In this document: piece after piece, positions 25,437 through 33,837 of the stretch
How the letters are laid out: each line of letters begins with the position of its first letter
Numbering within the stretch: the first letter of the stretch is position 1
Source: Bradyrhizobium sp. 138
GTDB lineage: Bacteria; Pseudomonadota; Alphaproteobacteria; Rhizobiales; Xanthobacteraceae
DNA length: 64,000 nt
Assembly: GCF_023074075.1 (NCBI RefSeq)
Contig: NZ_JADPKT010000074.1
Span: 62,001-126,000, forward strand
Direction: 5' to 3'
Position numbers and translations under genes: made by a program
The notes under the pieces: generated by a model
The model's input: the letters and a program-made list of their open reading frames with translations, nothing else
Told to the model about the DNA's origin: nothing
The model's database searches: none

Positions 25437-26551
25437 GAGGCGTCTCCGGCCTGTTCGAGATCACTGAGGCCGGCAATGCCTGTCAGCCGCGGCTCGGAGA
25501 TGCCGAGCACCTTGAACATCGAGCCCATGCCGCTGCGCCCCGTGTCCGTCAGCCGCTTGAGGGCGATCGAAATGTCGGTGGCCACTTCCGGCGCTGCCTT
25601 CTGCATCAGGGCGGCGGCCCTTGTGTCGATGCCGATGCGCTTGAGGAAGTCGCCTTGCGTCACCGGCCCGTGCACGCGCGCGCCGACATCCTCGGCCGCA
25701 CGCGCCAGCGCCTGGAAGTCGACATGGGCGGTGACGTCGGCCTGGCCCGGCGCCTTCAAGGGATCGGCGAAGGTATGGCGCGCAATCGCCTGGAAGGTAT
25801 CGCCGGCATCGCTGCGCAAGTGGCCGTAATCGATGATCAGCGCCGCGCCGTCCTGGTCGCGCACGCGGGTGGCGAGCTTCATGATCTCGCCATCCGGCCG
25901 CCATTCGAACACGGCGCCGATCGGCGCGGCGCGCACCAGGGGCGGCAGCAGCACATCGAAGCGCGGCGTCGGCTCGGGCGCGGTGCCGAACTGAAGCTTG
26001 CCGTTGGGATCGATCTCGATCACGCGCTCGTGCCAGCCGTTCTCGAGCCTCACCATCTGGTGGATCGGCAGCACGTCGAAATATTCGTTGGCGAGGATGA
26101 TGCTCGGTCCTTCCGGCACCTCGTCGATGCTGTCATGCCAGGCGATGTTGCGCACGTTCGCCAGCGTCGTACTCTGACGCTCGCGCAGGACGGGATTGAC
26201 CTCGACCATGTGGATATGCAGCGCCTGATACAGCGGCGGCAGCACGCGGAGCGCGCGCAGCGCGTCCGCCATCATGGTGCCGCGGCCGGGGCCGAGCTCG
26301 ATCACCCGCAAAAATTGCGGCGAGCCCATCTGCTTCCATACCGAAGCAGTCCATAGTCCCAAGAGCTCGCCGAACATCTGGCTGACCTCGGGCGCGGTGG
26401 TGAAGTCGCCCTCACGCCCGAGCGGATCGCGCGAGACGTAATAGCCATGGCGCGGATGCATCAGGCACAGTTCCATGTACCGCCAGACCGGCATCGGGCC
26501 TGAGGATTTGATCAGCGCCTTGATCTCGTCGAGTAGCGGCTGGTCGGTCAC
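25433..26551 (-). CDS. SAM-dependent methyltransferase, MidA/NDUFAF7 family
   Basis: 372 residues. The family start is typical (MPVWRYMELCLMHPRHGYY), followed by GREGDFTTAPEVSQMFGELLG and the SAM-binding VIELGPGRGTMMADALR. The mitochondrial orthologue NDUFAF7 methylates an arginine in a complex I subunit, so a role in NADH dehydrogenase maturation is plausible here but inferred. It lies 21 bases after lgt and overlaps pgeF by four bases, an arrangement found widely in Rhizobiales. Confidence 0.92.
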   Translation of the reverse strand: MTDQPLLDEIKALIKSSGPMPVWRYMELCLMHPRHGYYVSRDPLGREGDFTTAPEVSQMFGELLGLWTASVWKQMGSPQFLRVIELGPGRGTMMADALRALRVLPPLYQALHIHMVEVNPVLRERQSTTLANVRNIAWHDSIDEVPEGPSIILANEYFDVLPIHQMVRLENGWHERVIEIDPNGKLQFGTAPEPTPRFDVLLPPLVRAAPIGAVFEWRPDGEIMKLATRVRDQDGAALIIDYGHLRSDAGDTFQAIARHTFADPLKAPGQADVTAHVDFQALARAAEDVGARVHGPVTQGDFLKRIGIDTRAAALMQKAAPEVATDISIALKRLTDTGRSGMGSMFKVLGISEPRLTGIAGLSDLEQAGDAS

Positions 26552-26572
26552 GGCGTACTTTCTCGCAATGAA

Positions 26573-27418
26573 TTAACGAACGGCCTCGATGGGCTTCGGC
26601 GCACCGCGCCGCACTGCCAATACAATAAGTATGAGGCCCACAATAAGCATCGGAATCGACAACAGCATGCCCATGGTTAATCCGCCCCAGAGGAAGCCGA
26701 GCTGCGCGTCCGGCTCGCGGAAATGCTCGCCGGCGATCCGGGTCAGACCATAGATCAGGATGAAGGCGCCGAGGATCATGCCGGGCCGCCTCAAGGCACC
26801 GAAGCGGATCATGATCGCGAGCACCGTGAACAGCAAAATGCCCTCCATGCCGGCCTCGTAGAGCTGGCTCGGATGACGCGGCAGTTGCGTGGGGTCGTTG
26901 GGGAAGATCATCGCCCAGGGCAGGCTGGCATCGGTGGCGCGACCCCACAATTCGCCGTTGATGAAATTGGCGATGCGCCCGAGCAGCAGCCCGACCGGGG
27001 CGACCGCGGTGGTGATGTCACCAAGCGACAGGATCGAGATGCCGTTGCGATAGGCAAATGCCATCACCGCGACGACGCAGCCGAGGAAGCCGCCGTGGAA
27101 GGACATGCCCCCCTCCCACAATTTGATGATCGCGGCGGGATGATCGATGAAGAAGGGCAGATTGTAGAACAGCACGTAGCCGGTGCGGCCGCCGAGGATG
27201 ATGCCGAGCGTGACCCAGAGGATGAAGTCGTCGATCTGCACCAGCGACATCGGCGCTGGGCCGCCCCACAGGCGCTCTTTCTTCAGCAGCGAGCGCGCAT
27301 AGAGCCAGCCGAACACGATGCCGCAGATATAGGCCAGCGCATACCAGCGGATCGCGAACGGACCGATCTCGAGCGCGATCGGCTTGAAGGCGGGAAAGTC
27401 GATGAGCAGAAAGGGCAT
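26573..27418 (-). CDS. lgt: Prolipoprotein diacylglyceryl transferase
   Basis: 281 residues from the ATG at 27418. Lgt attaches diacylglycerol from phosphatidylglycerol to the lipobox cysteine of prolipoproteins at the inner membrane. Seven hydrophobic spans are visible, and the Lgt signature GRIANFINGELWGR is intact, with the downstream essential segment HPSQLYEAGMEG and the early IRWYALAYICGI. It is first in an apparent operon with midA and pgeF. Confidence 0.96.
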   Translation of the reverse strand: MPFLLIDFPAFKPIALEIGPFAIRWYALAYICGIVFGWLYARSLLKKERLWGGPAPMSLVQIDDFILWVTLGIILGGRTGYVLFYNLPFFIDHPAAIIKLWEGGMSFHGGFLGCVVAVMAFAYRNGISILSLGDITTAVAPVGLLLGRIANFINGELWGRATDASLPWAMIFPNDPTQLPRHPSQLYEAGMEGILLFTVLAIMIRFGALRRPGMILGAFILIYGLTRIAGEHFREPDAQLGFLWGGLTMGMLLSIPMLIVGLILIVLAVRRGAPKPIEAVR

Positions 27419-27616
27419 CGCGCCTTCTATGTCTGAGCGGGATTGCGGCGAAGGAGCACCAGCGGACGCCGTCTGATTCTTGTTATGCCGGGACGTTGAA
27501 TACGATTGCAAGGAAACCGGTTCATGACAAGGATACCGCCGATCGGCACTTGAACCGGTTCGATCGGATTGCCATTGTCTTTTCGACAGTTCGCGCAGAG
27601 TTTATCGGAGGCCGAC

Positions 27617-27883
27617 ATGACCCAGACCAACAACCGGTTTTTCGACGAGATCGGCCGCCTGATGAACGATGCTGCCGGTGCCGCCCAGGGCGTCAAGCGC
27701 GAGTTCGACACGGTGATGCGCACCCAGGCCGAAAAATTCCTGCGCGACATGGATCTGGTCAAGCGCGAGGAGTTCGAGGCGGTCAAGGATATGGCGCGCC
27801 TCGCCCGCGAGGAGAACGAGGCGCTGAAGTCACGCATCGCGGCGCTGGAGGCCAGGCTCGGCGGGACGACGTCGGGGTCGTAG
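27617..27883 (+). CDS. ubiK: Ubiquinone biosynthesis accessory factor UbiK (BMFP family)
   Basis: 88 residues from the ATG at 27617, with GGAGG upstream. The N-terminal segment RFFDEIGRLMNDAAGAAQGV is amphipathic; the C-terminal part (EEFEAVKDMARLAREENEAL, SRIAALEARLG) is a coiled coil, as in UbiK/YqiC, which forms a trimer that assists the Ubi complex at the membrane. The gene is divergent from lgt. Its TAG stop (27881-27883) lies inside the start of a repeat element. Confidence 0.85.
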   Translation: MTQTNNRFFDEIGRLMNDAAGAAQGVKREFDTVMRTQAEKFLRDMDLVKREEFEAVKDMARLAREENEALKSRIAALEARLGGTTSGS

Positions 27884-27961
27884 CCCGGATGTAGCGCGGC
27901 GAAATCCGGGAGCCGCGCCCGTTGGAACACCCCGGATTACGCTACGCTCCATCCGGGCTAC
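27880..27961. repeat. GTAGCCCGGATG/CATCCGGGCTAC repeat element
   Basis: An inverted repeat opening GTAGCCCGGATGTAGCGC and closing GCGCTACGCTCCATCCGGGC-type sequence ending CTAC, with inner AATCCGGG/CCCGGATT pairing. The ubiK stop codon is formed by its first bases. Confidence 0.8.
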
Positions 27962-28069
27962 CCCGTGCCATCCGCCAGCCCATTCTCCTTGTCATTTCCG
28001 CATCTTCCGGGTAAAAGCCCGCCAAGTTCGTGGCCCCCGCACCCCTGGAGGCTTGCTGCGAGCTATGCC

Positions 28070-28090
28070 ATGGGCCGCGCTGCGGCCCAT
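28070..28090 (+). promoter_or_regulatory. 9-bp hairpin 30 bases upstream of rplY
   Basis: ATGGGCCGC (28070-28078) and GCGGCCCAT (28082-28090) pair perfectly around a GCT loop, then TAACTTTTGCAAAAAC follows. It may be a leader hairpin of the rplY transcript or part of a terminator for upstream transcription. The T-run is interrupted, so it is not a classical terminator. Confidence 0.4.
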
Positions 28091-28120
28091 TAACTTTTGC
28101 AAAAACAAGGACTTAACGAC

Positions 28121-28837
28121 ATGGCGACGACCGTCAAGGAATTGAAGGCGACCGCACGTCCGAAGAGCGGCAAGGGGGCCGCCCGGGCTGAGCGTCGCGC
28201 CGGGCGAGTGCCCGGAGTGATCTATGGCAACAACCAGCCCCCCGTCACGATCTCGATTGAAGATCGCGAATTGCGCCAGCGCATCCTCGCCGGCCGGTTC
28301 CTGACCACGCTGGTCGACATCGATCTCGAGGGCAAGAAGCACCGCGTGATTCCGCGCGATTATCACCTCGATCCGGTCAAGGACTTCCCGATCCATGTCG
28401 ACTTCATGCGGCTCGGCGAAGGCGCCACCATCCGCATCAGCGTGCCCTTGCATGTGGTGAAGTCGGAGACATCCCCGGGCGTGAAGCGCGGCGGCACCGT
28501 CAACATCGTCGCCCACGCGATCGAGCTCGAATGCGGTGTCGAAAGCATTCCGCAGTACATCGAGGCCGATGTCGGCTCGCTCGAAATCGGTCACTCGTTG
28601 CATCTGTCCGACGTCAAGCTGCCGAACGGCGTGAAAGCGCTGACCCGCGAGGACGCGACCCTCGTCACCATCGTGCCGCCGTCCGGCTACGCCGAAGAGC
28701 AGAAGGCCGCGGCTGCGGCTGCAGCTCCGGGCGCTGCTGCGGCTGCTCCAGCGGCTGGCGCTGCGGCTCCGGCCGCGGGTGCTGCTGCACCTGCCGCGGC
28801 TGCCAAGGCTCCCGCCGGCGGCGACAAGAAGAAGTAA
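28121..28837 (+). CDS. rplY: 50S ribosomal protein L25/Ctc
   Basis: 238 residues from the ATG at 28121. The N-terminal L25 domain (about 1-95) binds 5S rRNA; a C-terminal TL5/Ctc beta domain (about 100-190) carries PIHVDFMRLGEGATIRISVP. Residues from about 195 are a low-complexity Ala/Pro/Gly tail ending in lysines (GGDKKK), longer than in most bacteria. It precedes pth by 58 bases, the common rplY-pth pairing. Confidence 0.95.
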   Translation: MATTVKELKATARPKSGKGAARAERRAGRVPGVIYGNNQPPVTISIEDRELRQRILAGRFLTTLVDIDLEGKKHRVIPRDYHLDPVKDFPIHVDFMRLGEGATIRISVPLHVVKSETSPGVKRGGTVNIVAHAIELECGVESIPQYIEADVGSLEIGHSLHLSDVKLPNGVKALTREDATLVTIVPPSGYAEEQKAAAAAAAPGAAAAAPAAGAAAPAAGAAAPAAAAKAPAGGDKKK

Positions 28838-28895
28838 TCTCTCAAAGCTGGCGCGCGGTCTTTGATCGCGCGCCGAGCGAGGGGCGCGCCGCGTC

Positions 28896-29501
28896 ATGCG
28901 ACTCTTTGTTGGGCTCGGCAATCCCGGCGCGAAATACGCACGCAACCGGCACAATATCGGCTTCATGGCCGTCGACGAGATCGCGCGGCGTCATGGTTTC
29001 GCGCCATGGCGCCGCCGTTTTCAGGGCGAGACCTCGGAAGGCACGCTCGGCACGGAGCGCGTGATCCTGCTCAAGCCGACGACCTATATGAACGAGTCCG
29101 GCCGCGCCGTGCAGGAAGCCGCAAGCTTCTTCAAGATCGCTCCCGGCGACGTCACCGTGTTCCACGACGAACTCGAGCTGCCGCCGGGCAAGGTGCGGGT
29201 GAAGATCGGCGGCGGCATCGCCGGCCACAACGGTCTGCGTTCGATCTCGGCGCATATCGGCAACGACTATCGCCGCGTGCGGCTCGGCATCGGTCATCCC
29301 GGCGTCAAGGAAATGGTGCACGGCCACGTGCTGTCGGACTTCGCCAAGGCCGACAACGACTGGGTGGCGACGCTGTGCGAGGCGGTGGCCGAGCACGCAG
29401 GCCTGGTCGCCAAGGGCACGGACGCGACCTTCGCCAACAGGGTCCATCTTGCCATGCAGGCGAAGGGATTTTTGACCAAGGACGAGAACGGCAAAGACTA
29501 G
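28896..29501 (+). CDS. pth: Peptidyl-tRNA hydrolase
   Basis: 201 residues. Pth releases tRNA from peptidyl-tRNAs that drop off the ribosome. Conserved residues are in VGLGNPGAKYARNRHNIGF (catalytic His19), PTTYMNESGRAV and the FHDELELPPGKVRVK segment, with GGIAGHNGLRSI completing the substrate site. It follows rplY closely. The TAG stop (29499-29501) is inside a family A repeat. Confidence 0.96.
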   Translation: MRLFVGLGNPGAKYARNRHNIGFMAVDEIARRHGFAPWRRRFQGETSEGTLGTERVILLKPTTYMNESGRAVQEAASFFKIAPGDVTVFHDELELPPGKVRVKIGGGIAGHNGLRSISAHIGNDYRRVRLGIGHPGVKEMVHGHVLSDFAKADNDWVATLCEAVAEHAGLVAKGTDATFANRVHLAMQAKGFLTKDENGKD

Positions 29502-29638
29502 GGTGGGTTAGCCGGCCGCGTCCGCCAAAGCTCAACGAGCGAAGGCGCAAGGCGTAACCTACCATGCCACGGCGACAAAAGCTGGTGGGTTACGCCGGGC
29601 AGATGCGCTTCGGCATCTGCAGGGCTAACCCACCCTAC
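29499..29638. repeat. Family A repeat element between pth and ychF
   Basis: Opens with TAGGGTGGGTTAGCC, which supplies the pth stop codon, and closes GGGCTAACCCACCCTAC. Inner arms (GGCGTAACCTACC / GGTGGGTTACGCC) pair too, giving a long cruciform-capable sequence of about 140 bases. Confidence 0.86.
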
Positions 29639-29658
29639 GCACTGCGTTAGAGGACACC

Positions 29659-30756
29659 ATGGGATTCAAATGCGGGATCGTCGGATTGCCCAATGTCGGC
29701 AAGTCGACCTTGTTCAATGCGCTGACCGAGACGGCCGCGGCGCAGGCCGCGAACTATCCGTTCTGCACCATCGAGCCGAATGTCGGCGAGGTCGCCGTGC
29801 CCGATCCCAGGCTCGACAAGCTCGCGGCCATCGCCAAGTCGGGACAGATCATCCCGACCCGGCTGACCTTTGTCGACATCGCGGGTCTCGTCCGTGGCGC
29901 TTCCAAGGGTGAAGGCCTCGGCAACCAGTTCCTCGCCAACATCCGCGAGGTCGACGCCATCGCGCATGTGGTGCGCTGCTTCGAGGATTCCGACATCACC
30001 CATGTCGAGGGCAAGATCGCCCCGCTCGCCGACATCGAGACCATCGAGACCGAGCTGATGCTCGCCGATCTCGACAGCCTCGAGAAGCGCGTCGACAACC
30101 TCACCAAGAAGGCCAAGGGCAATGACAAAGACGCCAAGGAGCAGCTCGACCTCGTCAATCGCACCCTGGTGCTGCTGCGTGACGGCAAACCCGCGCGCCT
30201 CGTCGAGCGCAAGGTCGAGGAGGAGCGTGCCTTCGGGATGCTCGGCCTCTTGTCGTCGAAGCCTGTGCTCTACGTCTGCAACGTCGAGGAAAGCTCAGCC
30301 GCAACGGGCAATGCGTTCTCCAAGGCGGTGCAGGAGCAGGCCGCCAAGGAAGGCGCCGTTGCCGTCGTCATCTCCGCCAAGATCGAATCCGAGATCGCCA
30401 CCATCTCACGTGAAGAGCGCGCCGACTTCCTGGAGACGCTGGGTCTCGAAGAAGCCGGCCTCGATCGCCTGATCCGCGCCGGCTACACGCTGCTCGACCT
30501 CATCACCTATTTCACCGTGGGTCCGAAGGAAGCGCGCGCCTGGACCATCTATCGCGGCACCAAGGCGCCGGGCGCGGCCGGCGTGATCCATACCGATTTC
30601 GAGAAGGGTTTTATTCGCGCCGAGACCATCGCCTTCGAGGACTACGTGGCGCTTGGCGGCGAAGCCGGCGCGCGCGATGCCGGCAAGCTCCGGCTCGAAG
30701 GCAAGGAATACGTCGTCGCCGACGGCGACGTGATGCATTTCAGGTTCAATACGTAA
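29659..30756 (+). CDS. ychF: Ribosome-binding ATPase YchF/OLA1
   Basis: 365 residues, full length. It is an Obg-related P-loop NTPase that prefers ATP. The Walker A is GLPNVGKSTLFNALT (8-22), switch II is FVDIAGLVRGASKGEGLGN, then a coiled-coil insertion (about 130-160) and a C-terminal TGS domain (TYFTVGPKEARAWTIYRGTK, with DVMHFRFN at the end). It binds ribosomes and is linked to oxidative-stress response. GAGGA precedes the ATG. Confidence 0.97.
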   Translation: MGFKCGIVGLPNVGKSTLFNALTETAAAQAANYPFCTIEPNVGEVAVPDPRLDKLAAIAKSGQIIPTRLTFVDIAGLVRGASKGEGLGNQFLANIREVDAIAHVVRCFEDSDITHVEGKIAPLADIETIETELMLADLDSLEKRVDNLTKKAKGNDKDAKEQLDLVNRTLVLLRDGKPARLVERKVEEERAFGMLGLLSSKPVLYVCNVEESSAATGNAFSKAVQEQAAKEGAVAVVISAKIESEIATISREERADFLETLGLEEAGLDRLIRAGYTLLDLITYFTVGPKEARAWTIYRGTKAPGAAGVIHTDFEKGFIRAETIAFEDYVALGGEAGARDAGKLRLEGKEYVVADGDVMHFRFNT

Positions 30757-30774
30757 GCTGCGAAGCGCGGTGCT

Positions 30775-30888
30775 GTAGGGTGGGTTAGCTTTCGGCTGCG
30801 CGAAGCGCAGTCCGAAGGCGTAACCCACCATGCTTCCGCGTTTGCTGAACGAAGTTGGTGGGTTACGCCTGCGGCTAACCCACCCTAC
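30775..30888. repeat. Family A repeat element downstream of ychF
   Basis: Runs from GTAGGGTGGGTTAGC to GGCTAACCCACCCTAC, with inner GCGTAACCCACC/GGTGGGTTACGC arms. It lies 18 bases after the ychF stop and 16 bases from the convergent DUF4282 gene stop. It is the second family A copy within 1.3 kb, the two bracketing ychF. Confidence 0.86.
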
Positions 30889-30904
30889 CGCAGCTGCGTC
30901 AGCC

Positions 30905-31201
30905 TCACCGCATCCCGCCGCCCTGGTCGCGGATCGCGCCGAGATGCTCGTTGATGCGGAAGACGATCAGGATGAGTTCCGCGACGATGCGCGAGAACAC
31001 GATGCCGACGACGACGCTGGCGATCGACGACAGCAGCATCAGGAAGCCGCCGAACGGGCTGATCGCCATTGCGGCGAGCCCTGAGAAGATGCCGGAGAGA
31101 CCGAACAGGCAGATCAGCGCGATCACCAGCCAATAGAAGGTCTTGATGATCGTCGGCGTGATGAAGCGGTCCCATTGGAAAAGGTCGCTGAATGAAAACA
31201 T
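30905..31201 (-). CDS. DUF4282 membrane protein
   Basis: 98 residues from the ATG at 31201. The sequence starts MFSFSDLFQWDRFITPTIIK, then two membrane helices (about 20-45 and 50-82) and a short polar tail. DUF4282 proteins are small two-span membrane proteins of unknown role. Longer in-frame extensions overlap the divergent MaoC promoter and look non-coding. Confidence 0.82.
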   Translation of the reverse strand: MFSFSDLFQWDRFITPTIIKTFYWLVIALICLFGLSGIFSGLAAMAISPFGGFLMLLSSIASVVVGIVFSRIVAELILIVFRINEHLGAIRDQGGGMR

Positions 31202-31367
31202 TGCTCTCCCCAGGGCATTGGGCCTTGGTAAATGGATCTCGGCCCTCGGTCGATCCGACTCAGACCAACGCCGCCACCCCGTATGTAGCACGAGCCATGC
31301 GGGCCGACGGGTTGAGATTGCCGCAAAGTGCGGCCACAATCTGTCATTCCCGCAAAGCTTTCCCAAG

Positions 31368-31820
31368 ATGACCCTGACCTTCGAAGATTTCCCGCCCGGC
31401 CGGTTCGGCACATTCGGCCCGCGCCATGTCACCCGCGACGAGATCTTGGCCTTTGCCGCCGAGTTCGATCCGCAGCCCATGCACCTGGACGAGGAGGCCG
31501 CCAGCAAAAGCATGTTGCGCGGTCTATCTGGCTCGGGCTGGCACCTCTGCTCGCTGATGATGCGGATGATGGCCGACGGTTTCATCACGCGCGCCGCTTC
31601 GCTCGGCTCGCCCGGCGTGGACGAGGTGCGCTGGCTGTCGCCCTTGAGGCCAGGTGACGACCTCACACTCGATGTCGATGTGCTGGAAGCACGCGCCTCG
31701 AAGAGCCGGCCCGAGCTCGGCATCGTCAAGTTCAAATGCACCGCGCGCAACGCGGCAGGCCAGGCGCTCGCCGAGATGACCTCGCCGATCCTGATCAAGC
31801 GGCGCGAGGGGGCGCTCTGA
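31368..31820 (+). CDS. MaoC-like hot-dog hydratase, first of pair
   Basis: 150 residues. The MaoC signature is visible as ILAFAAEFDPQPMHLDEEAA, with the Asp/His pair of (R)-specific enoyl-CoA hydratases retained, and the second conserved block GWHLCSLMMRMMAD. It overlaps the next MaoC gene by one base (TGATG). The sequential overlap and common family suggest a two-chain hydratase rather than a simple duplication. The substrate is unknown, probably an acyl-CoA thioester. Confidence 0.88.
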   Translation: MTLTFEDFPPGRFGTFGPRHVTRDEILAFAAEFDPQPMHLDEEAASKSMLRGLSGSGWHLCSLMMRMMADGFITRAASLGSPGVDEVRWLSPLRPGDDLTLDVDVLEARASKSRPELGIVKFKCTARNAAGQALAEMTSPILIKRREGAL

Positions 31821-32302
31821 TGCGGTTCTTCGAGGACATCGAGATCGGCCAGCGCCGCGAGATCGGCGCCTACACGTTCACCGCGGAGTCGATCAAGAAT
31901 TTCGCCGCCAAGTTCGATCCGCAGCGTTTCCATCTCGACGAGGAGGAGGGCAAGAACTCGCTGTTCGGCGGGCTCGCTGCCTCCGGCTGGCATGTCGGCT
32001 CGGCCTGCATGAGCCTGCTTGTCGCCGACGGCCAGCGTCTGGCGCGCGAGGCCGCTTCGCGTGGCGAGGAGGTTGCGGTGTGGGGCCCGTCGCCGGGTTT
32101 TCGCGACCTGCGCTGGATCAGGCCCGTGCTCGCCGGCGACACGATCGACTATGTCAGCGTCGTCATCGACAAGCGCGCCTCCGCCTCGCGCCCCGGCTGG
32201 GGCATCCTGTCCGCCCGCACCACAGGCACCAATCAACGCGGCGAGGACGTCTATTCCATCACGGCCAGCGCCTTCGTGCCGACACGCGTGAAGAGCGCTT
32301 AG
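31820..32302 (+). CDS. MaoC-like hot-dog hydratase, second of pair
   Basis: 160 residues. It begins MRFFEDIEIGQRREIGAYTF, with the catalytic block FAAKFDPQRFHLDEEEG and GWHVGSACMSLLV, so the Asp/His motif is intact in this partner also. The start is coupled to the upstream MaoC stop by a one-base overlap. Residues 80-100 (VWGPSPGFRDLRWIRPVLAG) align with the WLSPLRPGD segment of its partner. Heterodimer formation is inferred from the coupling. Confidence 0.88.
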   Translation: MRFFEDIEIGQRREIGAYTFTAESIKNFAAKFDPQRFHLDEEEGKNSLFGGLAASGWHVGSACMSLLVADGQRLAREAASRGEEVAVWGPSPGFRDLRWIRPVLAGDTIDYVSVVIDKRASASRPGWGILSARTTGTNQRGEDVYSITASAFVPTRVKSA

Positions 32303-32499
32303 ATCTGTTCCAAGATGAACGGTCCAAATGAGTGCGCGAGTGTTGCCCGCGCGCTATGGACGCGTTTTGGGGCGGCTGCCATAAGCCTGCGCAACATGGT
32401 TACCGCGAAGCAGTTTGGCGGAACCAGTGAGTTGCTAACTAAATATGAACCTGTCGCTGTCTATTTGAAACGAATTGGCAGAGACAGGGGACGAGGACC

Positions 32500-32646
32500 A
32501 TGGCTGATCGCGGCGCACTCAAGTTTGTTGGTTTTATCTTCGCGACCGCGACCCTGGCCGTGATGCTGGTCGCCGGCATGGTGGTGAAGGGCTACGCCGA
32601 TGGCGCCTACACCCTGGAAGCCTCGGCCGTCGACGCGAGCCGGTAA
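32500..32646 (+). CDS. Small single-span membrane protein (48 aa)
   Basis: ATG at 32500 with GGACGAGG upstream, ending TAA at 32644-32646. The peptide has a short basic N-terminus, one hydrophobic helix (about 9-29, FVGFIFATATLAVMLVAGMV) and a polar tail (GYADGAYTLEASAVDASR). Nothing beyond a one-helix inner-membrane topology can be said. Support comes from the SD sequence and the codon-like high G+C at third positions; no family is recognised. Confidence 0.55.
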   Translation: MADRGALKFVGFIFATATLAVMLVAGMVVKGYADGAYTLEASAVDASR

Positions 32647-32684
32647 GACTTCGTTAATTTTCGCGGCCGACATCCGGCCGCATC

Positions 32685-32822
32685 TCAGCGGCTATAGACG
32701 AACGCCAGGATGGCGATCGCAACCGCCAGCAGCCCGACAAAGCGCAGCATGATCGTGCCGATTTGATTCGGCGCGGGCCGCAGCGGTATCGGGTCCGTGG
32801 TGTCGGGCCGAATGCTCTCCAT
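32685..32822 (-). CDS. Small tail-anchored membrane protein (45 aa)
   Basis: From ATG at 32822 to the stop at 32685: a polar N-terminus (MESIRPDTTDPIPLRPAPNQ), then one hydrophobic helix (about 25-43) ending FVYSR. The layout resembles small tail-anchored proteins. It faces the 48-residue protein gene (32500-32646), leaving 38 bases between stops. No SD stands out, so this call is tentative. Confidence 0.42.
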   Translation of the reverse strand: MESIRPDTTDPIPLRPAPNQIGTIMLRFVGLLAVAIAILAFVYSR

Positions 32823-32908
32823 GTGAAATGTCCCCGAGGCCCGGCCGAACAGGCCACGGGCGCTTGGCATTGGTCGCCGGGCAGGGGCGGTGGGTTCAAC
32901 GCATGCCC

Positions 32909-33030
32909 TCGTGTCCCGGACGCGCTGCAGCGCTCTTGCGCTGCTGCGCAGAGCCGGGACCCATCGCGCGCCGCATTCATCCTGACCATGGGCCCCAGCT
33001 CTGCGGCGCGTCACCGCGTCCGGGGCACGG
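32909..33030. repeat. Intergenic repeat, GTGTCCCGGACGC/GCCGGGACCC family
   Basis: TCGTGTCCCGGACGCGCTGC, GAGCCGGGACCCATCG, CATGGGCCCCAGCTCTGCGG and CCGCGTCCGGGGCACGG follow in series, the same modules as at 16281-16416. It occupies the gap upstream of the small membrane-protein gene at 32685-32822. Confidence 0.75.
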
Positions 33031-33097
33031 CCCCCTGAATCAAAACCGCCGCGCCCCCTTCCGGGAACGCGGCGGCTCGTGATGCAGTGTGACGCGA

Positions 33098-33517
33098 TCA
33101 GCTGTTGCGCAGGCCGTCGGCGGCGCGCTTCCACTGTGCGACGTTGTCGGCGATCATGCGGGTCGACTTCATCGCGGCCTGGCTGAGCTGGGCGTAGCCG
33201 GAGATCTCGCGCTGGACGCGCTGGCCTTCGGCGTGGAGCAGGTCGCGCAGGCTCTCGAGCTCCGAGATCAGGTTCTCGATCTCGGCGAGCGAGGTGCCGG
33301 CGACGCGCTGGATCAGCGAGTTGACGTTGTTGACGGTGGCTTCCGCGCTCGGGTCGAGCGGCGGCGCGTCGGTGGTTGCGGCCGGACGGCGCAGATAGGC
33401 GATATCGTTGCGGACGAAGTCGCGGATGCCGGCTTCGACCTCCGTCACGGCGGCGAGGTTGTTGTCGACCGTCTCGGTCTCGGTGGATTCGATCTTTTCG
33501 GGACGCATGGCGTTCAT
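33098..33517 (-). CDS. Predicted coiled-coil protein of unknown function
   Basis: 139 residues from the ATG at 33517, with AGGGGA upstream. It is largely helical and acidic at the N-terminus, with a heptad-like region (SLAEIENLISELESLRDLLH, EGQRVQREISGYAQL) and no membrane segment. I recognise no family. Leu-rich heptads suggest oligomerisation. A 60-base stretch carrying promoter potential separates it from a repeat block upstream. Confidence 0.7.
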   Translation of the reverse strand: MNAMRPEKIESTETETVDNNLAAVTEVEAGIRDFVRNDIAYLRRPAATTDAPPLDPSAEATVNNVNSLIQRVAGTSLAEIENLISELESLRDLLHAEGQRVQREISGYAQLSQAAMKSTRMIADNVAQWKRAADGLRNS

Positions 33518-33710
33518 CGTTATTCCCCTGTTCGCGTTGAGCGCAGCGCGAGTGTCCCCCGCACGACGACGTCTGTGAGGCTTGCCTATCAGGGCGTCCG
33601 ATTTTGACCGCAAATGGGCCGAGATGCGGCAAGGGCGGACCATTCGGGGGTTTTGCCGTGGCGTATGGTTAGGAGAGTGTGAATGCCGTGTCCGCAGCGG
33701 ACCTCCAGCT

Positions 33711-33819
33711 CCTCATGGTGAGGAGCGCGCGCGTCTCGAACCATGAAAGGCCCGGCCGTCGCAGCGTGGCCTCGATCCTTCGAGACGCGCTCCTCCGGAG
33801 CGCCCTCAGGATGAGGGGG
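33711..33819. repeat. CCTCATGGTGAGGAGCGC/CCCTCAGGATGAGG repeat
   Basis: CTCCTCATGGTGAGGAGCGC, CGCGTCTCGAACCATG, CTTCGAGACGCGCTCCTCCG and CCCTCAGGATGAGGGGG make a nested inverted repeat between two minus-strand genes' ends. A half copy (CCCTCATGGTGAGGTG) occurs near 63470. Confidence 0.7.
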
Positions 33820-33837
33820 AAAGAGTGGAGACCCGGT

